DNA from: Candidatus Melainabacteria bacterium
GTDB lineage: Bacteria; Cyanobacteriota; Vampirovibrionia; Obscuribacterales; Obscuribacteraceae
Direction of reading: 5' to 3'
DNA: 64,000 nucleotides
Assembly (NCBI GenBank): GCA_027451745.1
Contig: DAIDIP010000002.1
Coordinates: 86,671-150,670, forward strand
Below, piece after piece: positions 26,726-36,596 of the stretch. Position 1 is the first letter of the stretch. Each line of letters opens with the position of its first letter. The position numbers were made by a program, and so were the translations under genes. The notes under the pieces were generated by a model. It was not told where the DNA came from. It did not search any database and was given only the letters and a program-made list of their open reading frames with translations.

Positions 26726-29700
26726 ATGCCCCCTCGTCCATACGTACCGCTCCATCTGCATACTGAATACAGCCTGCTTGACGGCGCCACTATGATCAAA
26801 GATTTAGTCAAAAAGGCTAAGGCTTGCAATATGCCTGCTGTAGCCATAACTGATCACGGTGTAATGTCCGGCGCTATTGAATTGAGCAAAACTTGTCATG
26901 AAATTGGTGGGCTAAAACCAATTATTGGCTGCGAAGGTTACATCATTAATGGAGACATTACTGATAAATCCACCAAACAGCCCCTTTATCATTTAACTAT
27001 GCTGGCTCACAATCGCGAGGGCTACAAAAATCTTGTTTGGCTAAATTCACATGCTCATTTAGACGGCTATTATTACAAACCACGCATCAACAAAGAAATG
27101 CTTGCCGCTCACAAAGAAGGACTAATTGTTCTATCTGGTTGTCTTGGTTCTGAACTAGGACAACATTTACTGAAAGGCAATTATCAAAATGCTAAAGAAA
27201 CGGCTGGCTGGTTCAAAGAAACTTTTGCCGACAATTACTATTTGGAAATCCAAGACCATGGCTATTCCGAAGATCGCAAAGTTAATGCTCAATTACTACA
27301 ATTAGCTTCAGAATTAAAAGTCAAATTAGTTGCCACAAACGATAGTCACTTTACCAATAAAGATGATGCTGTCGCTCATGATTGTTTATTATGCATTCAA
27401 ATGGGGAAACTCGTCACCGACGAAAATCGCATGAAATTCAGCGGTTGGGAATATGTAAAAGATGGCGACGAAATGTATTCGCTTTTTCGCGACCATTTAG
27501 ACATTGAATATATTGAAGAAGCATTAAAAAGCACACTCGAAATCGCCGACAAAATCGAACCCATTAAATTAGCAGGAGAAGCTCGTTTGCCTGTATTTCC
27601 TGTGCCGCCTGGACATACAGCTGAAACTTATTTGGATGAACTGGTATTTTCCGGTCTTAAAAAACGATTTGGTGAATTAAATCCGACTGTAGTTGAACGT
27701 GCTCGCACAGAACTGAAAGTTATAAATGATATGAATTACGCTTCCTACTTTCTTATTGTAGGAGATTTTATTCAATATGCTCGTCAACAAGGTATTCCTG
27801 TAGGACCTGGACGAGGTTCAGCAGCCGGCAGTTTAGTAGCTTTTGCTCTAGGCATTACAAATATAGATCCTTTACGCTACAACTTACTTTTTGAGCGATT
27901 TTTAAATCCAGAAAGACGATCAATGCCAGATATTGATACCGATTTTTGCATTGAACGTCGCGAAGAAATTATTCGCTATGTAGCTGACAAATATGGTCAA
28001 GATAAAGTAGCTCAGATTATTACTTTCAACCGTATGACCAGCAAAGCCGTTTTGAAAGACGTAGCCAGGGTTTTAGAATTTCCTTTTTCCGAATCAAACA
28101 AATTAGCCAAACTTGTCCCTGTAGTAAGAGGTAAGCCCACCCCCCTAGAAGAAATGGTATCCGACCACCCAGACTTCAAAAGAGTTTACTCCACTAATGA
28201 TGAAGCTAGGCAAGTTGTAGATTTGGCTTGCAAATTAGAAGGTGTCAACAAAACTTTCGGCATCCATGCTGCTGGTGTAGTTATTTCAGATGTACCTTTA
28301 GAAGAAATTGTTCCTCTACAAAAAAATAATGACGGTACTGTTATCACCCAATATTATATGGAAGACTTAGCCCATATTGGGCTAGTTAAAATGGACTTCC
28401 TGGGTCTGCGCAACTTAACTATGATCGATAAAGCCGTCAAAATTATTGAAGAAATTCACGGCAAACATATTGATATCGACAATATTCCCCTAGACGATGA
28501 GCAAGTCTTTCAAACCATAATGAATGGCGACTTGGCTGGCATATTTCAATTAGAAACATCATCTGGCATGAAGCAAGTAGCACGTGACATGAAACCAGGA
28601 AGCATGGAAGATATTTCTGCTCTAATTGCTCTGTACCGTCCAGGACCGCTAGATACAGGCATGATTGATAAATTCATTGACTGTAAAAATGGCAAAACAC
28701 AAATAACTTATTTGACCCCACTTTTAGAGCCAATTCTAAAAGACACCTATGGACAGATAGTCTATCAAGAGCAAGTCATGCAAATTGCTCAAAACTTGGC
28801 CGGCTATAGCCTCGGACAGGCCGATTTATTACGCCGCGCTATGGGCAAGAAAAAACCCGAAGAAATGGAAAAGCAACGTGAGCTTTTCACATCTGGTTGT
28901 ATAAAAAATAGTGTAAGCCAAAACGTTGCTTCTCAACTTTTTACAATGATGGTGCAATTTGCTGAATATTGTTTCAACAAATCACACAGCCAAGCTTATG
29001 CAATGGTTACTTACCAAACTGCTTATTTGAAAACCCATTATCCAGTTGAATATATGACCGCTCTTCTGTCCAGTGTGGCAGCTGACAAAGACAAAGTACA
29101 AAGCTATATAGCAGAATGTCAAACAATAAACATAGATATTTTACCGCCAGACGTAAATGTTTCTGGTAATGATTTTACTGCCGATGGAAAAGCCATACGC
29201 TTTGGTCTATCAGCCATTAAAAATGTCGGCGAAGCAGCCATTAATAATATTGTTAGTGAAAGAGAAAAATCAGGGACTTATAAATCGATGCAAGATTTTC
29301 TTTCGCGTATAGATTTACGCGTAGTAAATAAGCGGGCTCTTGAATCTCTCATTAAATGCGGCGCGTGTCTAAGTCTAACCATAACTCGCAAACAAGCTTT
29401 AGAAAATATCGAAAGACTAGTAGAAACATACAGCCGACGCCAATTAGAACAATCATCAGGACAAATAAGCTTGTTTAGTTTAGGAAACAGCAAAGGCATT
29501 GCCTTAGAACAACCCCTAAGTGGAGACGGGGGTGAATATCAAGAAAGCGAATTACAAACTATGGAGCATGAACTTCTTGGTTTTTATATCACTAGCCATC
29601 CATTAAAACGTGTAGCAAATAGATTAAGGTGGCTCACTACTCATACACTAACTGATTTAAAAGATTGCAACGATGGTGCAAATGTAATTGTTGGCGGCTT

Positions 29701-30172
29701 AATTACAGCCAGCGAAAAGAAACTAACAAAATCGAATAAAATAATTGGCATTTTTCGCTTAGAAGATTTAGGCGGACAAATGGAAGCTGTAGCTTACAGC
29801 GAATTGCTTGAATCATTAACTCCAGACATTTTATCCACACAGACTTTAGTCCTTGTAAAAGGCAAAATAAAGAAAACTGATGAAGATATTTCTATATTAG
29901 CTTCTTCCATTCGCAAACTTTCTGACGCATCAATAGTTAGCATTTATTTTAAGCAAGAACAATCTTTTTCTGAATTGCAACAATTGAAAAGCATTCTATC
30001 TAGCTGGCGAGGTGACGACCCGGTTATGCTTAATTTCCCAAGCGGCAAACAAAATCAAACAATAATTGTTGGCAGTCAATTCTGGGTTAAAGCATCAGAA
30101 GAACTAAGCAAAAATATTGGCAATGTTTTTGTTGACCGCGCAAAAGTTATGGTCAGTAAAGTTCGAGTCTAA
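26726..30172 (+). CDS. dnaE: DNA polymerase III alpha subunit
   Basis: This 1148-residue replicative polymerase has an N-terminal PHP domain (PLHLHTEYSLLDGATM, then AITDHGVMSG). The palm has catalytic acidic residues in MPDIDTDFC, about 401-406. The fingers, beta-binding region and tandem HhH are followed by an OB-fold domain near 990-1060 (IIGIFRLEDLGGQMEA). Length is usual for DnaE1. It is continuous with no intein, unlike the split dnaE-n/dnaE-c of many photosynthetic cyanobacteria. An AGGA site lies upstream of the ATG. Confidence 0.97.
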   Translation: MPPRPYVPLHLHTEYSLLDGATMIKDLVKKAKACNMPAVAITDHGVMSGAIELSKTCHEIGGLKPIIGCEGYIINGDITDKSTKQPLYHLTMLAHNREGYKNLVWLNSHAHLDGYYYKPRINKEMLAAHKEGLIVLSGCLGSELGQHLLKGNYQNAKETAGWFKETFADNYYLEIQDHGYSEDRKVNAQLLQLASELKVKLVATNDSHFTNKDDAVAHDCLLCIQMGKLVTDENRMKFSGWEYVKDGDEMYSLFRDHLDIEYIEEALKSTLEIADKIEPIKLAGEARLPVFPVPPGHTAETYLDELVFSGLKKRFGELNPTVVERARTELKVINDMNYASYFLIVGDFIQYARQQGIPVGPGRGSAAGSLVAFALGITNIDPLRYNLLFERFLNPERRSMPDIDTDFCIERREEIIRYVADKYGQDKVAQIITFNRMTSKAVLKDVARVLEFPFSESNKLAKLVPVVRGKPTPLEEMVSDHPDFKRVYSTNDEARQVVDLACKLEGVNKTFGIHAAGVVISDVPLEEIVPLQKNNDGTVITQYYMEDLAHIGLVKMDFLGLRNLTMIDKAVKIIEEIHGKHIDIDNIPLDDEQVFQTIMNGDLAGIFQLETSSGMKQVARDMKPGSMEDISALIALYRPGPLDTGMIDKFIDCKNGKTQITYLTPLLEPILKDTYGQIVYQEQVMQIAQNLAGYSLGQADLLRRAMGKKKPEEMEKQRELFTSGCIKNSVSQNVASQLFTMMVQFAEYCFNKSHSQAYAMVTYQTAYLKTHYPVEYMTALLSSVAADKDKVQSYIAECQTINIDILPPDVNVSGNDFTADGKAIRFGLSAIKNVGEAAINNIVSEREKSGTYKSMQDFLSRIDLRVVNKRALESLIKCGACLSLTITRKQALENIERLVETYSRRQLEQSSGQISLFSLGNSKGIALEQPLSGDGGEYQESELQTMEHELLGFYITSHPLKRVANRLRWLTTHTLTDLKDCNDGANVIVGGLITASEKKLTKSNKIIGIFRLEDLGGQMEAVAYSELLESLTPDILSTQTLVLVKGKIKKTDEDISILASSIRKLSDASIVSIYFKQEQSFSELQQLKSILSSWRGDDPVMLNFPSGKQNQTIIVGSQFWVKASEELSKNIGNVFVDRAKVMVSKVRV

Positions 30173-30192
30173 TATGGCTAAATCGAAACTAT

Positions 30193-31038
30193 TTATTGAG
30201 ACAAACCAGCATTAGGATTGGACGCGGTCATTTGAGCCGGCTGAGCTTTCTTATGCTTGCTAAGGAAATTGAGCTTGTTAAAAGTATGAGCAACTCGGCT
30301 TTCTTTAACCTGTCCATCACCCAATGGCTTATCCTTACCTTCTAATTTCCTGTCTTCAGCAATTTGGTCTAACGGCTTACCTGGCAAAGCTGGATATAAG
30401 CTCTTTTTATTTTGTGCTACTTGAGATTGTTTGTGTTCTGCAGCTGGAGCAGCCTTAGCAATTGCTTTTGTTGGAATCACTTTATGGCTCAAAGATGACA
30501 CACCATCACACATACTCCGTGTACCTGCGGACACTTTTGCCCCGGCGATCTTACTACCACTTACAATTCCACTACCCGTACATTTTATACATATTAAAGA
30601 ACCATGCTGGATTTCTTTAACTCCATCCAAAAATCCCGGCTTATCGGCTGAAATTTTATTATTAGGTACTGCTTGACCTTGATCAATAGGAATGTCTTTA
30701 GCAATCTTTGGAGCTTTAACTTTGACTTTGCTCGGTTTATTTACCGCTTCATTAGCAACAGTATCCGATTGAACATTATTCGAAACAGCCTGCTCTTGAT
30801 TCACATTTTGTTTTTTGGCCAGTTTTTTAGAAAAGAGCGCCTTTGGCTGTACCTTTGCAGCCGTTGGTGGCTGAATGCTAGCGTAAGGATCTAATAGCGA
30901 TTGCGGCCCAGCATAACTTGCTAAACCTGAAATCGTCACTCCAACGCTTAAAGATAACGCTGTGGCCGTCAGAAGATTGTCCAAAAACGAAAATCGTCGA
31001 TTAAACTTGCCTGATCTCATTAACATCATACCCCTCAT
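30193..31038 (-). CDS. Lys/Ala-rich membrane-anchored or exported protein, unknown
   Basis: The ORF is 281 residues from 31038. Four ATG codons are clustered, and the GAGGGG site best fits the one at 31020. A hydrophobic segment covers about 22-48 (ATALSLSVGVTISGLASYA). The rest is low-complexity, rich in Lys, Ala, Pro, Gln and Val, with repeated PKIAKDIP-type stretches. It holds Cys-Ile-Lys-Cys in the middle. The low complexity suggests an extended envelope protein. It converges on dnaE with a 20-bp gap. Confidence 0.5.
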   Translation of the reverse strand: MRGMMLMRSGKFNRRFSFLDNLLTATALSLSVGVTISGLASYAGPQSLLDPYASIQPPTAAKVQPKALFSKKLAKKQNVNQEQAVSNNVQSDTVANEAVNKPSKVKVKAPKIAKDIPIDQGQAVPNNKISADKPGFLDGVKEIQHGSLICIKCTGSGIVSGSKIAGAKVSAGTRSMCDGVSSLSHKVIPTKAIAKAAPAAEHKQSQVAQNKKSLYPALPGKPLDQIAEDRKLEGKDKPLGDGQVKESRVAHTFNKLNFLSKHKKAQPAQMTASNPNAGLSQ

Positions 31039-31224
31039 TTAACTAGATTTCCGAAAGGAATTATTGGCCAAATGTCTCTAGATGTGAATTTAACCATCAC
31101 TTTTATAGCATATGTGTCTCAGACTCTAGTAAAGAAAGTCTTGAATGTTTATAATCTCTCAGTATCCTTGCTTGAATGTCTTTTGTATATCTTTGATTAA
31201 TACCCAACTTTAGGATTTTATTTT

Positions 31225-31359
31225 GTGCATAACTTTCATACCACCACTACTGTATTTATAACTATCCTTCTAGTATATCTAGGACTCACTCTAGCTCTAG
31301 GAGCAAAGCGCGTATATTTCGACCGCTTTGTAGAAAATGATGAAACAGAAAAAAAGTAA
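31225..31359 (+). CDS. Putative 44-residue membrane miniprotein (GTG start)
   Basis: This GTG-initiated ORF has an AGGA site nine bases upstream. It encodes one hydrophobic helix (VFITILLVYLGLTLALGA) followed by a basic-acidic tail ending Lys-Lys. It overlaps the start of the next gene (31337) by 23 bp, suggesting translational coupling. Too short for homology judgement, but the hydrophobic pattern, ribosome-binding site and placement are favourable. Confidence 0.4.
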   Translation: MHNFHTTTTVFITILLVYLGLTLALGAKRVYFDRFVENDETEKK

Positions 31360-31972
31360 TTTGCTGATCCAAATCAAAAAATTATTGTCAGCATCTTTAT
31401 GCTTGACGCTAATTACTTTTTGCCATAGTTCAGCTGTGGCCAATACATTCAATCAAAAATATAAACATTTAGCTGCAAATACTGATGGTCAGCCCCATAA
31501 TTTAGCCACTATTCGTAATTGGTTTAATTGCTATGACCAAATTCGCAGACAAGCCCAACTTTCTCCAGCGGAACGACAAAGAGCTGATCAAATTATGAGC
31601 AAGGGACTTTCAATTTTTATGCCAGGGGCAGATAAAGCTTTGGCTCAAAATTTAATGACTGAACTGGTTAGCCGTTATGAAATTGCTGCTCAACAAATGA
31701 GCCAGTTGCAAATTGTATCTGCTACTGAACAGCTACACCGTGCTTATTATCAATACTTTATTGATGCTAAAAATTTATTTTCAGATTATCTCAAATTGCA
31801 ATCCGATTTAATGGCTGTTGATCAAAATACCGGTCAGCCTATCGCCAGCGGATTAGTAGAGCGCAAAGAAAACCTCTCCATGCTAGATCAAAACAACAAA
31901 ATGCTTGATGAAAGATTGCGCCAACAATATGGCATACCGTCCTATCAGTATCAACCAGCATCTGCCAATTGA
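31337..31972 (+). CDS. Exported helical protein of unknown function
   Basis: The 211-residue protein has a signal peptide (about 14-36, ending AVANT). The mature part is almost wholly alpha-helical and rich in Gln, Leu and Ala (about 60-170). It contains NWFNCYDQIRRQAQLSPAER and LVSRYEIAAQQMSQLQ. No catalytic motif is seen. A start at the second Met (31340) is equally possible. Confidence 0.55.
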   Translation: MMKQKKSNLLIQIKKLLSASLCLTLITFCHSSAVANTFNQKYKHLAANTDGQPHNLATIRNWFNCYDQIRRQAQLSPAERQRADQIMSKGLSIFMPGADKALAQNLMTELVSRYEIAAQQMSQLQIVSATEQLHRAYYQYFIDAKNLFSDYLKLQSDLMAVDQNTGQPIASGLVERKENLSMLDQNNKMLDERLRQQYGIPSYQYQPASAN

Positions 31973-32010
31973 GTATTAAGATGGCGTGAAGCCGAGGCAG
32001 CACTTATATA

Positions 32011-32316
32011 ATGGATCTCCGATTACGCGAATTGGCTCAAGAGAAGTACAAGCAAGAACAATTGCTCAGTACTCTATTTGAATTGACTTTAGCTGAGCAG
32101 TGGTTTGATCTGCAGCATATTGTACAACACGATATTGCCAAAGCTGTTCTAGCTGATTATTCTTTTGAAAAAGGTGAGGATTTTTTAGACACTACAACAT
32201 ATTATGCCCACTGGGAAGAAGTGATTGAAATCGGCTGGGAAATATTTTGCCAGCATACAAAAATGAATCGCGAAGATGTTCGCGCCAAGCTTAGCCAATT
32301 ACACGAGAACATCTGA
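32011..32316 (+). CDS. Hypothetical acidic protein
   Basis: The 101-residue, Glu/Gln/Leu-rich cytoplasmic protein (ELAQEKYKQEQLLSTLF, then HWEEVIEIGWEIFCQH) has no recognised motif. It follows the exported helical protein by 38 bp on the same strand and may share its transcript. A 7-bp inverted repeat lies just after its stop. Confidence 0.5.
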   Translation: MDLRLRELAQEKYKQEQLLSTLFELTLAEQWFDLQHIVQHDIAKAVLADYSFEKGEDFLDTTTYYAHWEEVIEIGWEIFCQHTKMNREDVRAKLSQLHENI

Positions 32317-32681
32317 TCTTTGTAAGAGAATAAAAACAGATGAAAAACTTCTCTTGAGTTGCGCTTGCCCTTTAATTATGCTTGATAGAGTAATAACGCT
32401 ACTGCAAAACTTTATATTCCAACCAAATTGACAATAAATAAATCCCAGCCAGCATATGGCCGCGTTCTGCGCACAGGCATATTAAGCTGTGCATACGTTT
32501 ATGGGAACTATCATGCGCGATCCACACCCAGTCCAATTTTCAGTTTATTGATGAATATGCAAGAGGAGTAGAAATCCCTTTAATATAAAAGTCGAATACA
32601 AGGCAGATAAATACATTAATAAAAGTTAGTATTTCCAAATAAGATGTTATTATCAGTGATAGACGCACTGTAGAGGTAAAT
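32317..32681. other. 365-bp gene-free stretch with two short inverted repeats
   Basis: No credible ORF above 30 codons was found. AAGAGAA near 32323 is mirrored by TTCTCTT near 32348, just after the 101-residue gene. GCACAG 32471-32476 is mirrored by CTGTGC 32487-32492. The promoter for the small gene at 32682 should lie in the AT-rich second half. Confidence 0.4.
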
Positions 32682-32882
32682 ATGTCAAATAAATTGAATG
32701 AACTTATCCTCAATTTGCAAGAAGCAACCGAAAAAATGAAGGTAGTTAGTCCCTACATAGACCCGCGTGAGGAGGAAGCTCTCATCAGAGAGGCAGTTCA
32801 GCAAGCTGATCGAATCTCTCTTCAGCTAGAAGAGAAGATGAAATTGGAACCGGAAGCGCTCCGTAAACAAGTAACATTATAG
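32682..32882 (+). CDS. Small helical protein upstream of the cysteine peptidase
   Basis: The 66-residue, highly charged protein (LNLQEATEKMKVVSPYIDPR, then EEALIREAVQQADRISLQLEEK) is probably helical. An AGAGGT site is well placed before the ATG. The stop lies 12 bp upstream of the TTG start of the peptidase gene, in the same reading frame. It could be a partner, inhibitor or leader of the peptidase, but this is inference from position. Confidence 0.5.
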   Translation: MSNKLNELILNLQEATEKMKVVSPYIDPREEEALIREAVQQADRISLQLEEKMKLEPEALRKQVTL

Positions 32883-32894
32883 AACCAAAATGGA

Positions 32895-34456
32895 TTGGTT
32901 GAATTGTTTGATATAGTCCCATATTCTATCGAAAGGCTTGTAGATCTCTTAACTAATGCTTCGGGAGCCGAACATCATGCTGTACTGTGCTCCTCGGTAA
33001 GAGATTATTTCGAAGAATATTTTGGAGCACTATCAGCACAAACAATATTGCGTGAACAAGATTATCTAGATGCTGATTTCCAAAAAGATTATTCAGGCTA
33101 CTATTCTTTTTGTTTCAGCGATGTCAAAAAAACGTGTATAAGACTACACTTTTTTAATCAGGAGTTAAATAACGAGCTTTTTAATGGGCTCCTATCTGGC
33201 CACTCTTTAGTAAAGCAAGACGAATTAGCAGCATCCTATTTGGGATACATAGTAATCAAACCAATAGCCGAAAGATTTATAGGGAGAACATGTCTAAAGA
33301 CATACGATAAAAGCACACGATTTTTCCTATAATTCGCAACTATGATGTTAATCTGTTCGGCGTTCGACTTGACGTAACTACGTTAGCATTTCAAGAACAA
33401 GATGGTGCAGTTGCGGCTTGCGCCACTAGTGCTTTATGGTCAGCGTTTAACGGAACAGGAAAGCTCTTTCAACATGCTATTCCATCGCCAATAGAAATCA
33501 CCAGATTCGCCACCGACGGACTTCCGTCAAGAACGCGTGCCCTACCAAATCAAGGTCTCAATCTCGAGCAAATGGCACAAGCAATCAAACGTATCGGCCT
33601 TGAACCTTATTTCGTAGACGTGTCTCGGGAGCTAGATTCTCACGTTATCAAAAGCACCATATATGGATACTTAAAAGGCAAAGTTCCTATCATCCTTATT
33701 GGTTCTCTTCATCATTTTAATTCGGGCGAATTCCTTGGATTACATGCAATTACAATTACTGGATTTAACTTGCCATCTCAGGAGCAACGTCCCTTTGGCG
33801 AGACACGCTTTTTACTAGAAGCCTCGCAGATAGATAAAATTTATGCGCACGACGATCAAGTGGGACCATTTTCTAGAATGCCCTTTTCTGAAAATGGCAT
33901 AGAAATAGAATTGGATAACGGAAATAAAATATCAAGAGACTGTCTAAGAACATCTAATGGGGATACCAGTGGTAATCAAGCTGGTAGAAAGTTTGTACCT
34001 CAATATTTACTGATCCCGCTAAAAGAAACTATTCGATTAACGATGTGGCAGGTCCATAGCATGGTGCTAGAGTTCGATAATTCGCTCGAGCAAATAAAAA
34101 ACGCTTACTTCCATAAACTAGTAGCTCTGCGGTTTAGTTGGCAACTTTACCTAACAAATGTTAGAGATTACAAAACAGATCTTCTCTACAATTCTGATAT
34201 ATCAGCAAAACAAGATTTTCTGACACGACCACTTCCCGAATTTATTTGGGTGGCAGCTATATTTCTAAATAATATAAAAGTGGTAGATCTTTTGTTTGAC
34301 ACCACGGAGATCCGTCCAAAGAAAAGCTTTTTATATTACGTCGTGCATGATGAAACTTCTTTTCATTTCATTAAAGGAATTGCAAAACAGGTTTACCCCA
34401 AATTGAGTCAACAACTTTCTTTAAGCATGCCAATCTGGGAAAAGTTAGCTGAGTAA
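32895..34456 (+). pseudogene. C39-like papain-fold cysteine peptidase, split by a -1 frameshift
   Basis: Two ORFs form one protein. Frame A (32895-33332) ends at a TAA right after a T5 run at 33321-33325. Frame B is open from 33311 to 34456 and continues the same sequence. Adding one T would join them. The joined protein (about 520 residues) has AFQEQDGAVAACATSALWSA with candidate nucleophile Cys at codon 33419-33421. GLHAITITGF holds His at 33743-33745, and IYAHDDQVGPF holds Asp at 33851-33853. This is a papain-fold triad in the style of bacterial C39-like peptidases. The cause may be sequence error, recent mutation or programmed shift. Confidence 0.6.
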
Positions 34457-34498
34457 ATTGCTGCTATCGGTTCCCTTTAATCATACCAGCAAACGCAT

Positions 34499-35581
34499 TT
34501 AGTCCACATAGCGCATTAAACAAATAATGCCAGCTGGAAATTGCCCGCCGCTTGTTGTTTGTTCAATTAATTCTGAGCTTAAACACCATACACCAGGATT
34601 ATTAGCATTAAATTCCAAATCCAAGCGATCACTAACACCACAAGTAATAGTATCACGGGCGGTTTGTTCGCCTACAAGATTGCCGTTAATTGAAACGAGT
34701 TCAAATTTATGACCGGTTAAATGCAAAGGAACACTATGCTGTCCGGCATTGATTATGCGCATTCTGACGCGTGTATTGGGCTGCACTTCAATTCCCGGTA
34801 TTGCAGGAGATGTTTTGCCATTGACTAAATAAATGGTAGATGTCGACTTACCAGCACCAGCAATTGCTGCTATTAATTTACTAGATGCTCCTGCCGCAGC
34901 TTGCGTTTTTTCCACAGCGATATCGCTCAAAACTAGAATAATGTCTTGATCCATAGTTTTAACCGGTGGACCGTCAGGATCTACTATAAAAACACCATAC
35001 ATGCCTTTTACTTTTTGATCAGCATGAATTACTTGCGGATGATACCAGTATGTTCCTATGTTTTTAGCCACAAATTGATAAACATAGGTCTGCTTTGGTT
35101 TGATCAATCCTGATTCGGCATTTGGAAATCCATTCACCGATTCTGGTAATGCCATTCCGTGCATATTAAAACTAGTACTGGTAGCCAGTTGATTATGAAC
35201 AATAATTCTAACCAATTGCCCTTCTTTAACTCTTAAAATTGGCCCTGGCAATAAGCCATTGTATGTGTAACATTCAATTGTTTTACCAGGCATAACTTCA
35301 TGATTTGCTTGCTGACAAAACAAGTGAAATTCTTGGAGCCCTTTTTTAAGAGGACTGGCATCAATCTTTTTAAAAGCTTCTGTTGCTTCGCTTGTTGTTG
35401 CTTTGAGTTCTTTCAACTCTTGTCGCATTTTTTCCAATTCAATTTTTTCAGAAGCTTGTTCTTCACCTAAACTTCCCAAATTATTTGAATAAGCAAAAGA
35501 CTGCCTTCCATTTATCAAAAACAGGAAGATAAATACAAACTCAATTGAAAGTTTGCAAAACGAAAGTCTATTTTTATTCAT
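34499..35581 (-). CDS. Multicopper-oxidase-like cupredoxin protein lacking copper ligands
   Basis: This 360-residue exported protein has a signal peptide to about residue 30 and a helical segment at 40-75. Two cupredoxin domains follow. The fold anchors are standard: NGLLPGP, then HGMALPESVNGFP, GTYWYHPQ, GMYGVFIVDP and NNPGVW. The four copper motifs are degraded. HxHG reads Asn139-Met-His-Gly, and HSH reads His181-Pro-Gln. HPxHLHGH reads Val284-Pro-Leu-His-Leu-Thr-Gly-His, and the C-terminal HCH reads Ser335-Ser-Glu. The type 1 Cys is missing, so laccase activity is unlikely. It lies just downstream of the Usp gene. Confidence 0.82.
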   Translation of the reverse strand: MNKNRLSFCKLSIEFVFIFLFLINGRQSFAYSNNLGSLGEEQASEKIELEKMRQELKELKATTSEATEAFKKIDASPLKKGLQEFHLFCQQANHEVMPGKTIECYTYNGLLPGPILRVKEGQLVRIIVHNQLATSTSFNMHGMALPESVNGFPNAESGLIKPKQTYVYQFVAKNIGTYWYHPQVIHADQKVKGMYGVFIVDPDGPPVKTMDQDIILVLSDIAVEKTQAAAGASSKLIAAIAGAGKSTSTIYLVNGKTSPAIPGIEVQPNTRVRMRIINAGQHSVPLHLTGHKFELVSINGNLVGEQTARDTITCGVSDRLDLEFNANNPGVWCLSSELIEQTTSGGQFPAGIICLMRYVD

Positions 35582-35601
35582 GGGAGCACTCTTTTAAAAG
35601 C

Positions 35602-36486
35602 TTATTTGAAAACAAGAATTGGGGAAGATGATTTTATTGCCAAAGCTTCCGATACACTGCCAAGTAAGAAATGTTGTACTGCTGTTTTACCTTGTGCACC
35701 CACTACGATTAAACCAGCCCCAATTTCACTAGCTAGGCGATCAAGTTCATAAGCAGGATCTCCTGAGCGTACCACCATACTATCTGGTTTTTCGTTTAAC
35801 TTCCAACCGGTTTCTAACAATATAGTTTCGCCTTCTGCTAAAACAGCTTTGGCAGTCATATCTAAATTATCTTCTAGAGTGGCGATTAATTCTACTGGTG
35901 CAATATAACGCCACGGAGCAGAGATTGAAACCACATGGGCAAGCACTATTTCTATTTTATTAGCTAGTGGTTTGTATGCCAGACAAAATTCTCGCAAAGC
36001 ATGCTTTGCTGGTTCAGAACCATCCAATGCTACTAATACTTTGCTCAATGGAGCTAATACAGCTCCTGGACGCAAAATCAAAATAGAACTTGGGCTATGC
36101 TTAACAACCAAACTAACTGTGTTTCCTAAAAATGTTGATTCCAATAAACCAGCAGCTGATCCTCTAATAACAATCAAGTCAACCTGTTTTCTTTTGGCGA
36201 TAGACTCAATAACACTAGCTGGTGGACCGTGCTCAAAGCATGTTTCTACACTTAAGCTTAGCGGTTGCAATTCCTGCGCAAATTTATCCAGTGAAGCTTT
36301 AGCTTTTTTCTCTAATTGCTCATACAAATAATCAGTGTTACCGCCACTTGCTTTTTCCAGATGTGGCTCACTTTGGATTGAATAAACGAGAATTAGTTCT
36401 GCTTGATCAATAGGCAACATACGTGGAAGATCTTGGCTCAGAGTTTCGTTGCCTTGCCATACATCAATTGGAATAAGTATTTTCAT
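35602..36486 (-). CDS. Tandem universal stress protein (two Usp domains)
   Basis: This 294-residue protein has two UspA domains, about 1-140 and 148-294. Both carry the nucleotide-binding glycine loop: GSAAGLLESTFLGNTVSLVV in the first, and GAQGKTAVQHFLLGSVSEAL in the second. ATP-binding Usp proteins act in stress and stationary-phase survival. The ATG has AGGA six bases upstream. It is 20 bp upstream of the MCO-like gene and is probably cotranscribed. Confidence 0.93.
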   Translation of the reverse strand: MKILIPIDVWQGNETLSQDLPRMLPIDQAELILVYSIQSEPHLEKASGGNTDYLYEQLEKKAKASLDKFAQELQPLSLSVETCFEHGPPASVIESIAKRKQVDLIVIRGSAAGLLESTFLGNTVSLVVKHSPSSILILRPGAVLAPLSKVLVALDGSEPAKHALREFCLAYKPLANKIEIVLAHVVSISAPWRYIAPVELIATLEDNLDMTAKAVLAEGETILLETGWKLNEKPDSMVVRSGDPAYELDRLASEIGAGLIVVGAQGKTAVQHFLLGSVSEALAIKSSSPILVFK

Positions 36487-36596
36487 GAACGATTCCTATT
36501 TTCCTTTTTCTATTGTTTATTCTTGATTTGCTTTAGCTTTAATTGCTATTTGTTTGATACTCGCTACTTGGCCTGTCTGCCAAGAGAAAAGACGCT

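Noticed and set aside
26726..30172. Intein or split-intein in dnaE
   Set aside because: The protein is continuous through the catalytic region with normal length and no intein splice motifs.
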